Assembly: GCA_002409995.1 (NCBI GenBank)
Contig: DHOR01000022.1
Span: 55,931 to 119,930, forward strand
Direction: 5' to 3'
Length of the DNA stretch: 64,000 nucleotides
Source of the DNA: Hungatella sp. UBA5385
GTDB taxonomy: Bacteria > Bacillota > Clostridia > Lachnospirales > Lachnospiraceae
A program made the position numbers and the translations under genes. Below, piece by piece: positions 9,077-17,385 of this stretch; positions within the stretch are counted from its first letter, which is position 1; every line of letters begins with the position of its first letter. Under the pieces are notes generated by a model. The model searched no databases and had not been told where the DNA came from. It worked only from the letters and a program-made list of their open reading frames with translations.

Positions 9077-12031
9077 CTAATCCTCTACCGCAATCCTGAG
9101 AAGCTCCATAAACTGCTCCTTTGTCCCAATTGCATCAGTCATACTGCCCTCAGCAATAATCTCCTCCGACAGCCCTGCCTTCTCTTCCTGCAGTTTTAAA
9201 ATCCTCTCTTCAATGGTATCCTTCATAATCAGTTTATATACAGTAACCACCTGCTCCTGCCCGATTCTATGAGCCCTGTCTGTTGCCTGATTCTGAGCAG
9301 CCTGGTTCCACCATGGGTCCACATGGATAACAATACTTGCCGCTGTCAGGTTAAGTCCGGTTCCTCCTGCCTTCAGTGATATAAGAAATACAGGAACATC
9401 ATCACTGTTAAATGCCTCCACAAGCTCCTGCCGTTTCTCCTTAGAGGTAGAGCCTGTCAGTACATAATAATCAATCTTATCCTCATCAAGCCGCTTCCTT
9501 ATTACCTCCAACATGGTAGTAAATTGAGAAAACACCAAAGTCTTATTCCCTGATTCCACTGCCGCTGTCAGCAGCTCCATACAGGTATCCACCTTAGCTG
9601 CACTGCCCGAATAATTATCATACACAATCCCCGGATCACAGCATAGCTGACGAAGTTTAGTCAGTTCAGCCAGAATCTCTATCTTCCCTGTGTGATAATC
9701 TGATACTGATTGATCCCCAACAGAGTCCAGAACTCTCTGAACACTGGCATTATAAAGGATTTTCTGGTCCTCCTCCATTTTCGAATAGACCACTTCCTCT
9801 ATCTTATCAGGCAGTTCTTTTAAAACCTCCCGTTTCATCCTCCTAAGAATAAATGGTTTCACCAGCTTTCTCAAGCGAAGAGCAGCATTTTCATCATGCT
9901 GAACTGTAATTGGAAGTTCATATTGTTCCCGAAATCTTTGATACGAATTCAGTATGCCGGGCATGAGAAAATCAAATATACTCCATAACTCCCCAAGAGA
10001 ATTTTCTATAGGTGTTCCAGTTAAAGCAAATCTTCTTTTAGCAGTAATGCTTTTAACTGCTTTTGCATTCTGGGTCAGATGATTTTTAATATTCTGCGCC
10101 TCATCAAGTATCAGATATTCAAAATTCATATCAGCATACTGATCAATATCCCTCTTTAATAGCTCATAGGAGGTAAGGAAAATATCCGCCTTACTATGCT
10201 GAATTCTCTCCATACGAAGCTCACCATTTCCAACAATGGCTTCTGCCGTGAGATCACCGGTAAACCGCTGAATTTCATTTTCCCAATTATAAACCAGAGA
10301 AGCAGGGCATACGATCATGGCGAAATGCCTGCCACTATCCATATTTCCCTCTGCTTTTCTGCCTAAGAGAAATGCAATTGCCTGAACCGTTTTCCCAAGC
10401 CCCATATCATCAGCCAGAATTCCTCCAAACCCAAGCTGATCCAGAGTTGACAGCCAGCCATAACCAAACACCTGATAGGGCTTAAGCTCAGTTCTCAAAC
10501 CTTCGGGAACAGTTGGTTCAGCAATTTCTAATGCCTCCATCTTCCCCATAAACACCTGAAAATTCTGATCCCTGGTTACAATCACATGATCCTTACTTTC
10601 CTTAAGAATCTGATCCAGATAAAAGGATCGATATTCAGGCACTGTAATATGGCCTTTCTTCAACTGTTCCTCTGTAACCTCAAGCCCCTCCGTCAGCTCC
10701 GCAACTGCTTCCAGAGAAGGATCAGATAGTTCTAAGAAACTTCCGTCCTTTAATCTATAGAATTTCTTCTGTTTTCTATAGCTGTCAAGGAGATCAGCCA
10801 GCTCCCCTGTTGTAAGCCGTCCCGAATCTATAGTAATATCCAGCAGCCCCGCATTAAGAGCGACTCCTATCATAAATCTGGGAACATTTAATATCTGCAG
10901 CTTACGGAGAGAATCAGTAAGATAAACCTCTCCCACCTGCTGAAGCTGATAGATTCCCAGACTTAAAAACCGATACAGCAGATCATCTTCAGCCCCCAGG
11001 ATGGTAAATACTCCCTTCTCCCTGTCAATATGAGGAAAATAACCGACTGCTGTTTCAAACGCCCGTTCCTCCTGAGCAATATTGCGAAACATTTCCTTGC
11101 TTTCAAGTGGGTCTGTTATAAAATAACGAGCATTTCCATACTGTCCAAATGCCTGCAGCTCCACGTCTCCCTCCACCAGATCCAGATAAAACAATATCTG
11201 ACAGGAAGCTGGCATATATTCCTTAATAAAATCAGGCTTTTTAACCACTGCATAACCATCAATTGCAGGAAGAACCGTAGCACAAAAGGACCTTAAATCA
11301 TCTTCATGAATATAATAACCTGCATATTTTACAGTTTCCGCAAGGCTGCACAAGTCACCCATATGTTCTATATATTCAGGGCTGCAATTGTATACAGTAT
11401 TCCCCTGCCAAACAGTCATCTTCTTCCTGCTTCTAAATACCTCTATATCAGGCAGCATCAGCCTGCAGCCCCCTGTATAATCCTCCTCCAAAGATATCAT
11501 AAGAACAGGGTCCTGATCCAGAAATGACACTACATACCCTTTCTGGCTGCCTGAAGCAATCAAACAGTCTCTGCCTGCCATGGCCTTTGCAAATTCTGCC
11601 ATTCTGCCCGGTGTCAGGAAAATACTCCGTTTCAGCCCGGAAATGGCAACTGAATATTCCCAGGAGCTTCCAGAATAAGGCATAGTCCCTCTCTGATGCT
11701 CCAGCTCCTTATCCACACAGTCCTCCAGGAAATCCACCAACTTCCTGCTCTCCTTGGTAAATGCACTTTTATCATGATAAAAAGCCAGATTCTTCCCATA
11801 TTCATACCAGCTTACAGACATGATATTTCTCACAAACAATCCAATATCCTGTAGTATGTATTTCTTCTCAAGACCAATTTTAAATTCCACCTGCCATCCA
11901 GAGGCACTCTTGAGCAGATAAGGCTCAATCTCAACCTTACCCGCAAGTTCAGGCTGGATATGATCTGCATGTTCCTTTAAGGAAAGCTGCTTCATCAAAC
12001 GGATTATGGACTTGTCTGTACTGCTGCTCAT
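9077..12031 (-). CDS. SNF2-family DNA-dependent ATPase/helicase
   Basis: About 984 residues. The N-terminal ~500 residues match the bacterial SNF2-associated region and carry no zinc-binding SWIM motif, which many relatives have. The ATPase core follows: Walker A in DDMGLGKTVQ near residue 545, DEAQ box near 642, TGTPIENSLGELWSIFDF, then the second RecA lobe with GGTGLNLTAA near 890 and QATDRAHRIGQ near 915. Such proteins translocate on DNA and remodel protein-DNA or RNA polymerase complexes. An ATG at 12043 is also in frame, but the GGAGG site lies inside its first codons and is 5 bp before the ATG at 12031, so 12031 is chosen. Dgt is encoded 33 bp upstream of the 12043 codon. Confidence 0.93.
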   Translation of the reverse strand: MSSSTDKSIIRLMKQLSLKEHADHIQPELAGKVEIEPYLLKSASGWQVEFKIGLEKKYILQDIGLFVRNIMSVSWYEYGKNLAFYHDKSAFTKESRKLVDFLEDCVDKELEHQRGTMPYSGSSWEYSVAISGLKRSIFLTPGRMAEFAKAMAGRDCLIASGSQKGYVVSFLDQDPVLMISLEEDYTGGCRLMLPDIEVFRSRKKMTVWQGNTVYNCSPEYIEHMGDLCSLAETVKYAGYYIHEDDLRSFCATVLPAIDGYAVVKKPDFIKEYMPASCQILFYLDLVEGDVELQAFGQYGNARYFITDPLESKEMFRNIAQEERAFETAVGYFPHIDREKGVFTILGAEDDLLYRFLSLGIYQLQQVGEVYLTDSLRKLQILNVPRFMIGVALNAGLLDITIDSGRLTTGELADLLDSYRKQKKFYRLKDGSFLELSDPSLEAVAELTEGLEVTEEQLKKGHITVPEYRSFYLDQILKESKDHVIVTRDQNFQVFMGKMEALEIAEPTVPEGLRTELKPYQVFGYGWLSTLDQLGFGGILADDMGLGKTVQAIAFLLGRKAEGNMDSGRHFAMIVCPASLVYNWENEIQRFTGDLTAEAIVGNGELRMERIQHSKADIFLTSYELLKRDIDQYADMNFEYLILDEAQNIKNHLTQNAKAVKSITAKRRFALTGTPIENSLGELWSIFDFLMPGILNSYQRFREQYELPITVQHDENAALRLRKLVKPFILRRMKREVLKELPDKIEEVVYSKMEEDQKILYNASVQRVLDSVGDQSVSDYHTGKIEILAELTKLRQLCCDPGIVYDNYSGSAAKVDTCMELLTAAVESGNKTLVFSQFTTMLEVIRKRLDEDKIDYYVLTGSTSKEKRQELVEAFNSDDVPVFLISLKAGGTGLNLTAASIVIHVDPWWNQAAQNQATDRAHRIGQEQVVTVYKLIMKDTIEERILKLQEEKAGLSEEIIAEGSMTDAIGTKEQFMELLRIAVED

Positions 12032-12076
12032 AAATACCTCCATGACTCATAGAAAACCATTGCACTTAATAGATAA

Positions 12077-13504
12077 CTAATCAATTCCATTAAACTCCTG
12101 ATACAGCGACTTGGCATAACTGTCCGTCATACCGCACACATAATCTGTTACCAGCAAAAGCCGTAGATACAGCTTCTCCTCCTCGCTTTTCCCCTCTGAA
12201 TAGATGGCATATACCTTTTTATAATTATCCGAAATAAGAGATACCAGCTTCTTCTGAACTGCCGTCTGCTTCTCCCCTGTATCATAGTAGAGAACAGCAT
12301 CCACAAACTTGTCCAGCAGGAAATTAAATATAGTTTCCGCTGCAATCTCCAGCTTCAAAATGGGCTTAGACACAAATGCATACCTGTAAGCGATATCTCC
12401 CAGAGCATCCCGCAGCAGCTCAGCCTCTGTTCCAGCCATCAGCTCCTTTGTATAGGTTCCTGCCATAATGGCATCATAGTTATCAGTAAATCCTGTAGTC
12501 GCTCCTGCAATCATCTGCCCCTGAACTGATACCACCCAGTTCTGAACAGCATAGAATTCCGGCTTATTATACCCTCTTTGTATTCCACGTTTATATCTTT
12601 CTTCCAGCCATGATACAACATCTTGATATTTTTTACTCTGAAGCTCCGGCTTAAAGCCTTTCAGCTCCTGTACAAGCTCATGATAGGTAAGACAGTTTTT
12701 CTTCACTGCATCCTCAATATCAGCAGTTGCATAGGCGATATCATCTGCTGCCTCCAGAATATAGGCAAGAGGATGTCTGGCTCCAAATGTGCCACAGGAC
12801 TCAGTAATATCCTTAAAATTCTCCCTGTCAGCATAGAAATATCCCATCTTTTTTCTCTTAACATCACCGCAGTTTTTATCAGCCTCCAGAGAAGAACCCG
12901 GATACTTTATTATGGTTGCAAGAAGCGCCTTCGTCAAATTCATCCCATGCTCATCTACCAGAAAATGAAGCTTTGTCACAACCCTCAGCGCCTGTGTATT
13001 TCCTTCAAAGCTATAAAAATCCTGAATCATCTGCTTATTTAACAGCTCTGTCAGAGGTTTCCCTTCTTCCTCCCCTGACTTCTTAAACTTCAAAACTGGA
13101 AGATTCCGCTTAAACCACTCCTGAATGCTGGTTTCCCCAAAATGACCAAACGGCGGATTTCCAATATCATGAATCAGCCCTGCACACTGAAGAATATCGC
13201 AGATTGCCATACTGTATTCAGGCAAAAATGTTTGATCCCCAATTTTCTTAATAATATTAGCAGAAATGTTCTGTCCCAGAGACTTTGCAAAGGAAGATAC
13301 CTCCAGAGAATGAGTCAGCCTGGTACGTATAAAATCGCTACGATCAAGAGGAAACACCTGAGTCTTATCCTGAAGCCTTCGAAATGACGCACTTCCGATA
13401 ATCCGGTGATAATCCTTTTCAAACTCTGTTCTTAAATCTGATTCAGATGACCTCCTTACCAGACTTCTGATACGATCCTCACATAATAATGTTTTCCACT
13501 CCAT
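12077..13504 (-). CDS. dgt: Deoxyguanosinetriphosphate triphosphohydrolase (HD domain)
   Basis: A 475-residue member of the dGTPase family that splits dGTP or other dNTPs into nucleoside and triphosphate. HD metal ligands are visible: RLTHSLEV with His65, GLIHDIGNPPFGHFGE with His112-Asp113, and a later Asp in EAADDIAYATADIEDA. RRLQDKTQVFPL near 42-55 is a typical N-terminal dGTPase stretch. An in-frame ATG at 13522 exists, but a GAGG site 7 bp before the ATG at 13504 decides for the shorter form. It runs into the helicase gene, so a small operon is likely. Confidence 0.92.
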   Translation of the reverse strand: MEWKTLLCEDRIRSLVRRSSESDLRTEFEKDYHRIIGSASFRRLQDKTQVFPLDRSDFIRTRLTHSLEVSSFAKSLGQNISANIIKKIGDQTFLPEYSMAICDILQCAGLIHDIGNPPFGHFGETSIQEWFKRNLPVLKFKKSGEEEGKPLTELLNKQMIQDFYSFEGNTQALRVVTKLHFLVDEHGMNLTKALLATIIKYPGSSLEADKNCGDVKRKKMGYFYADRENFKDITESCGTFGARHPLAYILEAADDIAYATADIEDAVKKNCLTYHELVQELKGFKPELQSKKYQDVVSWLEERYKRGIQRGYNKPEFYAVQNWVVSVQGQMIAGATTGFTDNYDAIMAGTYTKELMAGTEAELLRDALGDIAYRYAFVSKPILKLEIAAETIFNFLLDKFVDAVLYYDTGEKQTAVQKKLVSLISDNYKKVYAIYSEGKSEEEKLYLRLLLVTDYVCGMTDSYAKSLYQEFNGID

Positions 13505-13545
13505 GTTTTTTCCTCGATTCATCTATAAATATGAGTTTTTTACAA

Positions 13546-13592
13546 AACCCAAAAAGCAGTTATACTATTCCTACTAAATAGTATAACTGCTT
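13546..13592 (-). terminator. Strong terminator hairpin downstream of the phosphatase cassette
   Basis: Perfect 16-bp arms AAGCAGTTATACTATT (13554-13569) and AATAGTATAACTGCTT (13577-13592) flank a 7-nt loop; on the minus strand TTTTTGGGTTTT follows. The right arm runs directly into the 39-bp repeat copy at 13590. This suggests it was the native terminator of the tyrosine phosphatase gene before the insertion. Confidence 0.85.
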
Positions 13593-13628
13593 CCAGCTAA
13601 TTTTCCAATAACCAATTGAGGAATGCCT
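13590..13628. repeat. 39-bp direct repeat, copy 1 (outer junction)
   Basis: Identical over 39 bp to 14126-14164. It encodes the last residues of the low-molecular-weight phosphatase (AFLNWLLEN-stop plus 3' flank). This copy is detached from the gene and abuts its apparent terminator. Confidence 0.9.
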
Positions 13629-13647
13629 GATGTTGTAACTAAAAAAA

Positions 13648-13839
13648 TTAATCAACTTCAAATTTTTTCATTTCTTCATTGGTTAATGTTCTTCCAAGTC
13701 GTTTTGATAATAATATTGCTTCCCGCAAGCGATAAACTTTTTCATTGGAGGGGTTTGTCAATCTGCCATCCTGCATAGCTTCTCCAAACTTATTTGATTT
13801 ATCTAAAGCATCTTTTGTTTTTCTTTCTGCTATAATCAT
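13648..13839 (-). CDS. Small hypothetical protein (63 aa)
   Basis: A 63-residue charged protein, MIIAERKTKDALDKSNKFGE... ending in NEEMKKFEVD, predicted mostly helical. The ATG follows the stop of the truncated upstream gene by one base, and its ribosome site (AAGGAGGAGGG) lies inside that gene's end, so the two were built as a coupled pair. It is intact while its partner is not. A partner or antitoxin-like role is possible only by analogy with small two-gene cassettes; no motif establishes it. Confidence 0.6.
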   Translation of the reverse strand: MIIAERKTKDALDKSNKFGEAMQDGRLTNPSNEKVYRLREAILLSKRLGRTLTNEEMKKFEVD

Positions 13840-13840
13840 A

Positions 13841-14125
13841 TCAACCCTCCTCCTTTAAATATTTTTTAATCAATGCTACCGCACCATACGAATCTATATA
13901 CATTGTATGCTGATCAATGCTAATTGCATTCAGTGTTTCAGCATAATGATCGACTAAATCTGTTTTTGCAGTAAATTGAACATATCCTTCATTTCCAACA
14001 TCCCAACTTAATTTACAGGCAATTGCAAATAAATGGGCACCGACTCCACAGAATTTCCCGTTGCTTCCGACATTACCAGGAGCAGCTTCTACAATATCCA
14101 CATGAGTATAAAACTGAAAGGAACT
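13841..14125 (-). pseudogene. 3' fragment of a GNAT-like acetyltransferase-type gene
   Basis: After the 39-bp repeat the frame reads SSFQFYTHVDIVEAAPGNVG and continues to IKKYLKEEG. It keeps the C-terminal ~94 residues of a protein type I recognise as GNAT-like, with conserved elements EAAPGNVG, LFAIACKLSW, TAKTDLVDHY and a C-terminal KKYL; intact relatives are around 150 residues. The open frame extends to an ATG at 14248, but those 41 extra residues are the out-of-frame reading of the phosphatase gene. The true N-terminus was lost at the repeat junction. Any activity is unlikely. Confidence 0.65.
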
Positions 14126-14164
14126 CTTCCAGCTAATTTTCCAATAACCAATTGAGGAATGCCT
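14126..14164. repeat. 39-bp direct repeat, copy 2 (inside phosphatase 3' end)
   Basis: Identical to 13590-13628. It includes the phosphatase stop codon at 14133-14135 and the final codons. The pair brackets a ~500-bp insert in the way attachment-site duplications or illegitimate duplications do. Confidence 0.9.
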
Positions 14165-14600
14165 CACATCCCTCGCATACATCCTGATAAGTGGTTGTAA
14201 AATCCCCTGTATACCATGGATCAGCAATATCCCTTGGATTATCTGCAAAATCCAACAGACGTTTTACCTTTCCATCAGGGTCACTGCCAACAATCTTCAT
14301 CATGTTGCTGATATTCCATTTATCCATCGCAATCAGATAATCATAGTTCTCATAGTCTGCTTTGGTCATCTGAACTGCATATTTACCTTCTGTGGAAATC
14401 CCTTGCTTCCTCAATATCTCCCTGGTGCCCCGATGAACCGGATTACCGATTTCTTCTCTGCTGGTAGCTGCTGAGGCTATATAAAATTCATTCTTTAAAT
14501 GTCTTTTATCTAACATGTCTTTCATTACGTACTCAGACATTGGTGATCTGCAAATGTTTCCATGACAGATAAAGAGCACTTTTTTAATCCTGTTTGACAT
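14133..14600 (-). CDS. Low-molecular-weight protein tyrosine phosphatase
   Basis: A 155-residue cytosolic enzyme. The active-site P-loop CHGNICRS gives the C-X5-R signature with Cys12 and Arg18, and the general-acid loop ADPWYTGDF has Asp127 near the C-terminus. The length is usual for the family. It removes phosphate from protein tyrosines, often controlling capsule or surface-polysaccharide kinases; no such kinase is encoded here. Its reading frame remains complete despite the insertion at its 3' end, because the repeat restores the last residues. An AAAGGATG ribosome-site-like sequence precedes the ATG. Confidence 0.92.
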   Translation of the reverse strand: MSNRIKKVLFICHGNICRSPMSEYVMKDMLDKRHLKNEFYIASAATSREEIGNPVHRGTREILRKQGISTEGKYAVQMTKADYENYDYLIAMDKWNISNMMKIVGSDPDGKVKRLLDFADNPRDIADPWYTGDFTTTYQDVCEGCEAFLNWLLEN

Positions 14601-14714
14601 TTTTTGTTTTCATCCTTTCCTTATGCTAAATCAATAGCCTGTAGTTTTTAACTCCCCAAATCTAATATCTACACTATATAGTAAATTTTCTACATCTTCC
14701 CCTTTGTACAAAAC

Positions 14715-14754
14715 AAAAAGACCCTGCATATTACAAATGAAGAGTCTCTTGTCA
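14715..14754 (-). terminator. Probable terminator after the truncated XRE/ImmA-type gene
   Basis: On the minus strand AGACTC pairs with GGGTCT around a ~20-nt loop, extended by AAGA/TTTT pairs and followed by TTTTTGTTTTG. It lies about 80 bp beyond the stop at 14831, in the otherwise empty 230-bp gap before the phosphatase gene. Confidence 0.55.
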
Positions 14755-14830
14755 TATTTTCTTTCAGTAGTTTTCTACCTATTTAGAACGTGGAGACTAT
14801 GTAATTAAATCTTAATTCCTAATAGTTTCA

Positions 14831-15451
14831 TCATGCAATATGTCTAGGAGCCCATTCATCCACCATAGCAAAGGCTCTGAACTCATTAATATCCAATGCA
14901 CGGTGGGTATTCTTACCAACAATACCATTCATCATCACAAGAACACCGCAATCTTCCAAACGAGTTCTGATATAGCTAAAAGCATCTCTAACATCCTTAC
15001 AACCTTCATACCAGTTATTATCCAACTCCAGATCCTTACGAATTCTATCAACGATAACACTGACATCAGTAACGCCCTTCATACAACCAACAATAGGCAA
15101 GACATCAAATCCTAAATCCTGTCTATAATCTTTCATCCAGTCCTGAACACTCTCCATCTCATAAATAGTGTCAATCAGGTTACGACTAGGATTAGCAAGT
15201 TGTATACTATCAACAGTGCGGTATTCAAGTAATTCAATCTGCTCTACTGGTGGTGTCTGTAAAAAGAAATATCCCAATGGAATATTGGCTTTCTTACTAA
15301 AATCCTCTATCTGATTAAAGGTCGGAGTTTTAGTGCCATTAAGCCACTGTGTTATATTATTCATCAATTTATCATCAAGTTTTTCTTCTTGTATCTGGCT
15401 TAAAGCCCAATTAATAATCTCAGACTGAATATTCACATTCACTGCTGGCAT
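14831..15451 (-). pseudogene. Truncated XRE/ImmA-IrrE-type regulator gene
   Basis: The gene gives 206 residues from the ATG at 15451, chosen for its GGAGG site; an earlier in-frame start at 15523 lacks one. WLNGTKTPTFNQIEDFSKKANIPLGYFFLQ is the helix-turn-helix-containing N-terminus seen in proteins with a C-terminal ImmA/IrrE zinc-peptidase domain. The frame stops right after ALDINEFRAFAMVDEWAP, where relatives go on to the HEXXH metallopeptidase motif. The catalytic half is therefore missing, by deletion or nonsense change, and it is most likely a remnant of a mobile-element regulator. A shortened DNA-binding product could still be made. Confidence 0.75.
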
Positions 15452-15559
15452 AACATTTCCTCCTCGTATAATATGTTTATAATCATTAATTAATAGTTCC
15501 TTGATAACTTTATATATATCCATAATTCATTCAATCGGTTTGTTTATGCCCATGATATA

Positions 15560-15576
15560 ATTGACCTAGTGTCAAT
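15560..15576. promoter_or_regulatory. Candidate operator palindrome upstream of the XRE-type gene
   Basis: ATTGAC-CTAGT-GTCAAT is a perfect 6-bp inverted repeat with a 5-bp spacer, about 110 bp before the XRE-type start and just outside the presumed IS left end. XRE regulators often bind such sites near their own promoters; the link is inferred. Confidence 0.4.
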
Positions 15577-15599
15577 CAGGTAATAGTTCTTTTTTCTCC

Positions 15600-15815
15600 T
15601 GTTGAACCAGCAGTGGTTGCTTCAAAGGAAGCCTGTTCCCCTGAACCGGAAGTTAACTTCAAACCAACTGGCTGTTTGCCTAAGTTCATGGTCGGCCTCT
15701 TTGCAGTGGGGTTCGCATCCGATCATCTTAGGCCGGATTCTTATATGCGAGGGTGTTGATGCTCCGTGTTTCATGGGTGTTACCAAGCCGATTGGACACT
15801 AAAATACATAACGAA
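15600..15815 (+). ncRNA. Putative IS110 bridge RNA (leader of the transposase)
   Basis: IS110-group elements encode a bridge RNA in the non-coding left end that pairs with target and donor DNA (established for IS621). Here a 5' stem-loop is visible: CAGCAGTGGTT (15609-15619) pairs with AACCAACTGGCTG near 15663-15675, and inside lies GCTTC-AAAG-GAAGC (15619-15632). A second stem pairs TCGGCCT (15692-15698) with AGGCCGG (15730-15736) around a large internal region, as expected for the target-binding loop. A donor loop would follow at 15745-15800. RNA boundaries and guide positions are inferred. Confidence 0.5.
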
Positions 15816-15828
15816 AGAAGGTGATTTC

Positions 15829-17061
15829 ATGAACCCACTTTACGTCGGTATTGATGTCAGTAGTAAAAACAATGTCGTTTACTTTATGAAGCCTGACGGT
15901 TCCAAGCATAGCAACTTTTCCGTCCCCAACAATATCAATGGCGCCACACAGCTCTCCAAACGAATTGTGTCTGCAATAACTTCTGAATCCCTCTCAGACC
16001 TCATCATCGGGCTCGAAGCCACTTCGGTCTACGGTGATAATCTGGTCTGCTTCCTGAGAGAAGATGGGACTCTGGCTCCCTTCAACAAGAAGATCCATGT
16101 CCTAAACCCTAAGCAGGTCAAAAAGTTCAAGGATTCTTATCCTGACCTGCCTAAGAATGACTACGTGGACTCTTACATTATTGCAGATGCCCTGCGCTTT
16201 GGAAGAATCAACAATGAGGTCTATATGGACGATTACCGCTTCAAGGCTCTACAAACCCTTACGCGTGCTCGTTTCTTCGCTGTTCAAAACCAAACCAAGG
16301 AAAAACAGCGATTCCTCAACTATTTATTCATGAAGTATTCTTCATTGGCACAGGAGAAGGTATTTTCAGATACCTTCGGCACCACTGCCTTAGCTGTCTA
16401 TGAGGAATTTGAATCCCCTGACGCTCTGGCTTATATGGACTTACATGAGCTATCAGATTTTCTTCGCAAGAAAGGGAAAAATCGGTTCCCTGACCTTGAT
16501 TCTGTAGCTAAGGCCATTCAGAAAGCTGCCAGAAGTTCCTACCGCTTACCTAAAACGGTGAACGATTCTGTCAACCAGGTGCTTTCTCTATCCATTCGCT
16601 CGATGAGAGCGCTGGATGAACAGATCAAAGCCTTTGATAAGGCAATTGCCGACCAGATGCTTACCATTCCCAATACACTTACCTCTATCCCGGGAATTGG
16701 TCCGGTATACTCCGCTGGTATTATAGCTGAAATAGGCGATGTCAATCGTTTTCCCGATCAGGCTGCCTTAGGAAAATACGCTGGTCTGGCATGGACGCAA
16801 TCTCAGTCCGGAGACTTTGAGGCTCAACATACACGCCTCATTAAATCCGGCAACCGATATTTAAAATATTACTTGTGTGAAGCAGCTATGTCTATTGCAA
16901 GATGCGATGCAGAGTATAAAAGCTTCTATGACCGCAAATATAAAGAAGTAAACAAGTATCAGCACAAACGTGCACTCGCATTAACTGCTCGTAAACTGGT
17001 GCGTTTAGTCTTTCGACTGCTGAAAGACAACCGCCTGTATATTCCGTCAGATCGGTTCTAA
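15829..17061 (+). CDS. IS110-family DEDD transposase
   Basis: 410 residues from the ATG at 15829, preceded by GAAAGAAGGTGATTTC. The N-terminal RuvC-like DEDD domain shows VGIDVSSKNN (first Asp), GLEATSVYG (Glu) and KNDYVDSYIIADAL (Asp pair). The C-terminal transposase_20 region contains SIPGIGPVYSAGIIAEIGDVNRF, a helix-hairpin-helix-like stretch, and the segment GNRYLKYYLCEAA. The enzyme performs RNA-guided recombination of the element. The frame is intact, so the element may be active. An upstream ATG at 15766 is in frame but lies in the leader and is rejected as start. Confidence 0.95.
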   Translation: MNPLYVGIDVSSKNNVVYFMKPDGSKHSNFSVPNNINGATQLSKRIVSAITSESLSDLIIGLEATSVYGDNLVCFLREDGTLAPFNKKIHVLNPKQVKKFKDSYPDLPKNDYVDSYIIADALRFGRINNEVYMDDYRFKALQTLTRARFFAVQNQTKEKQRFLNYLFMKYSSLAQEKVFSDTFGTTALAVYEEFESPDALAYMDLHELSDFLRKKGKNRFPDLDSVAKAIQKAARSSYRLPKTVNDSVNQVLSLSIRSMRALDEQIKAFDKAIADQMLTIPNTLTSIPGIGPVYSAGIIAEIGDVNRFPDQAALGKYAGLAWTQSQSGDFEAQHTRLIKSGNRYLKYYLCEAAMSIARCDAEYKSFYDRKYKEVNKYQHKRALALTARKLVRLVFRLLKDNRLYIPSDRF

Positions 17062-17283
17062 ACGAGCCATCTGACAAGCTCTACGCCCTGCTTCTTTTTT
17101 GAGCAGAACCGACAGGGCTTAGGTGGGTGTTTTGCGCCTTTCGTTAAATGAGCAAAAAGATACGCTTTGTTAATCATTTTTCTCTTGACATTTCACCGCT
17201 GGGCTTCCTATTAACCTTTCCTAATATTATTATATCAAAAACAATAAGATTTGCATCTATTTTCTTAAAATGACTATAATAAA

Positions 17284-17344
17284 AAAGAGGTCATATCTTC
17301 TTTCACTCTCAAACTATAAAAATGAAAAACATAACCTCTTTTTT
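17284..17344 (-). terminator. Terminator downstream of giant gene C
   Basis: On the minus strand AAAAAAGAGGTTAT pairs with ATGACCTCTTTTTT across a partly paired interior (TTTTTCAT with GTGAAAGAA). It lies about 40 bp after the stop of giant C and ends the surface locus. It is the only feature seen between the IS110 right end and giant C. Confidence 0.75.
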
Positions 17345-17385
17345 AATACCATCTCAGTCTATCAACTCAAGCCAATTTACTAATT

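Larger units (their letters stand above)
15590..17190 (+). mobile_element. IS110-family insertion sequence (ends approximate)
   Basis: The element consists of one DEDD transposase gene, a ~235-bp structured leader and a ~130-bp right end. IS110 members have no true terminal inverted repeats and leave only a tiny core duplication, so ends are hard to fix by eye. A TTTTTCTC string occurs at both presumed edges (near 15592-15599 and 17178-17187) and could be the shared core. The element is the only convincing plus-strand unit in the window and sits upstream of the truncated regulator. The right flank 17190-17283 is AT-rich with nothing recognised. Confidence 0.75.

Noticed and set aside
12032..12043. 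Upstream ATG of the SNF2 helicase
   Set aside because: The GGAGG ribosome site lies within its first codons and is ideally placed for the ATG at 12031.
14126..14248. ATG at 14248 as start of the GNAT-like gene
   Set aside because: The first 41 residues are the shifted reading of the phosphatase gene and the shared repeat; homology begins only after 14125.
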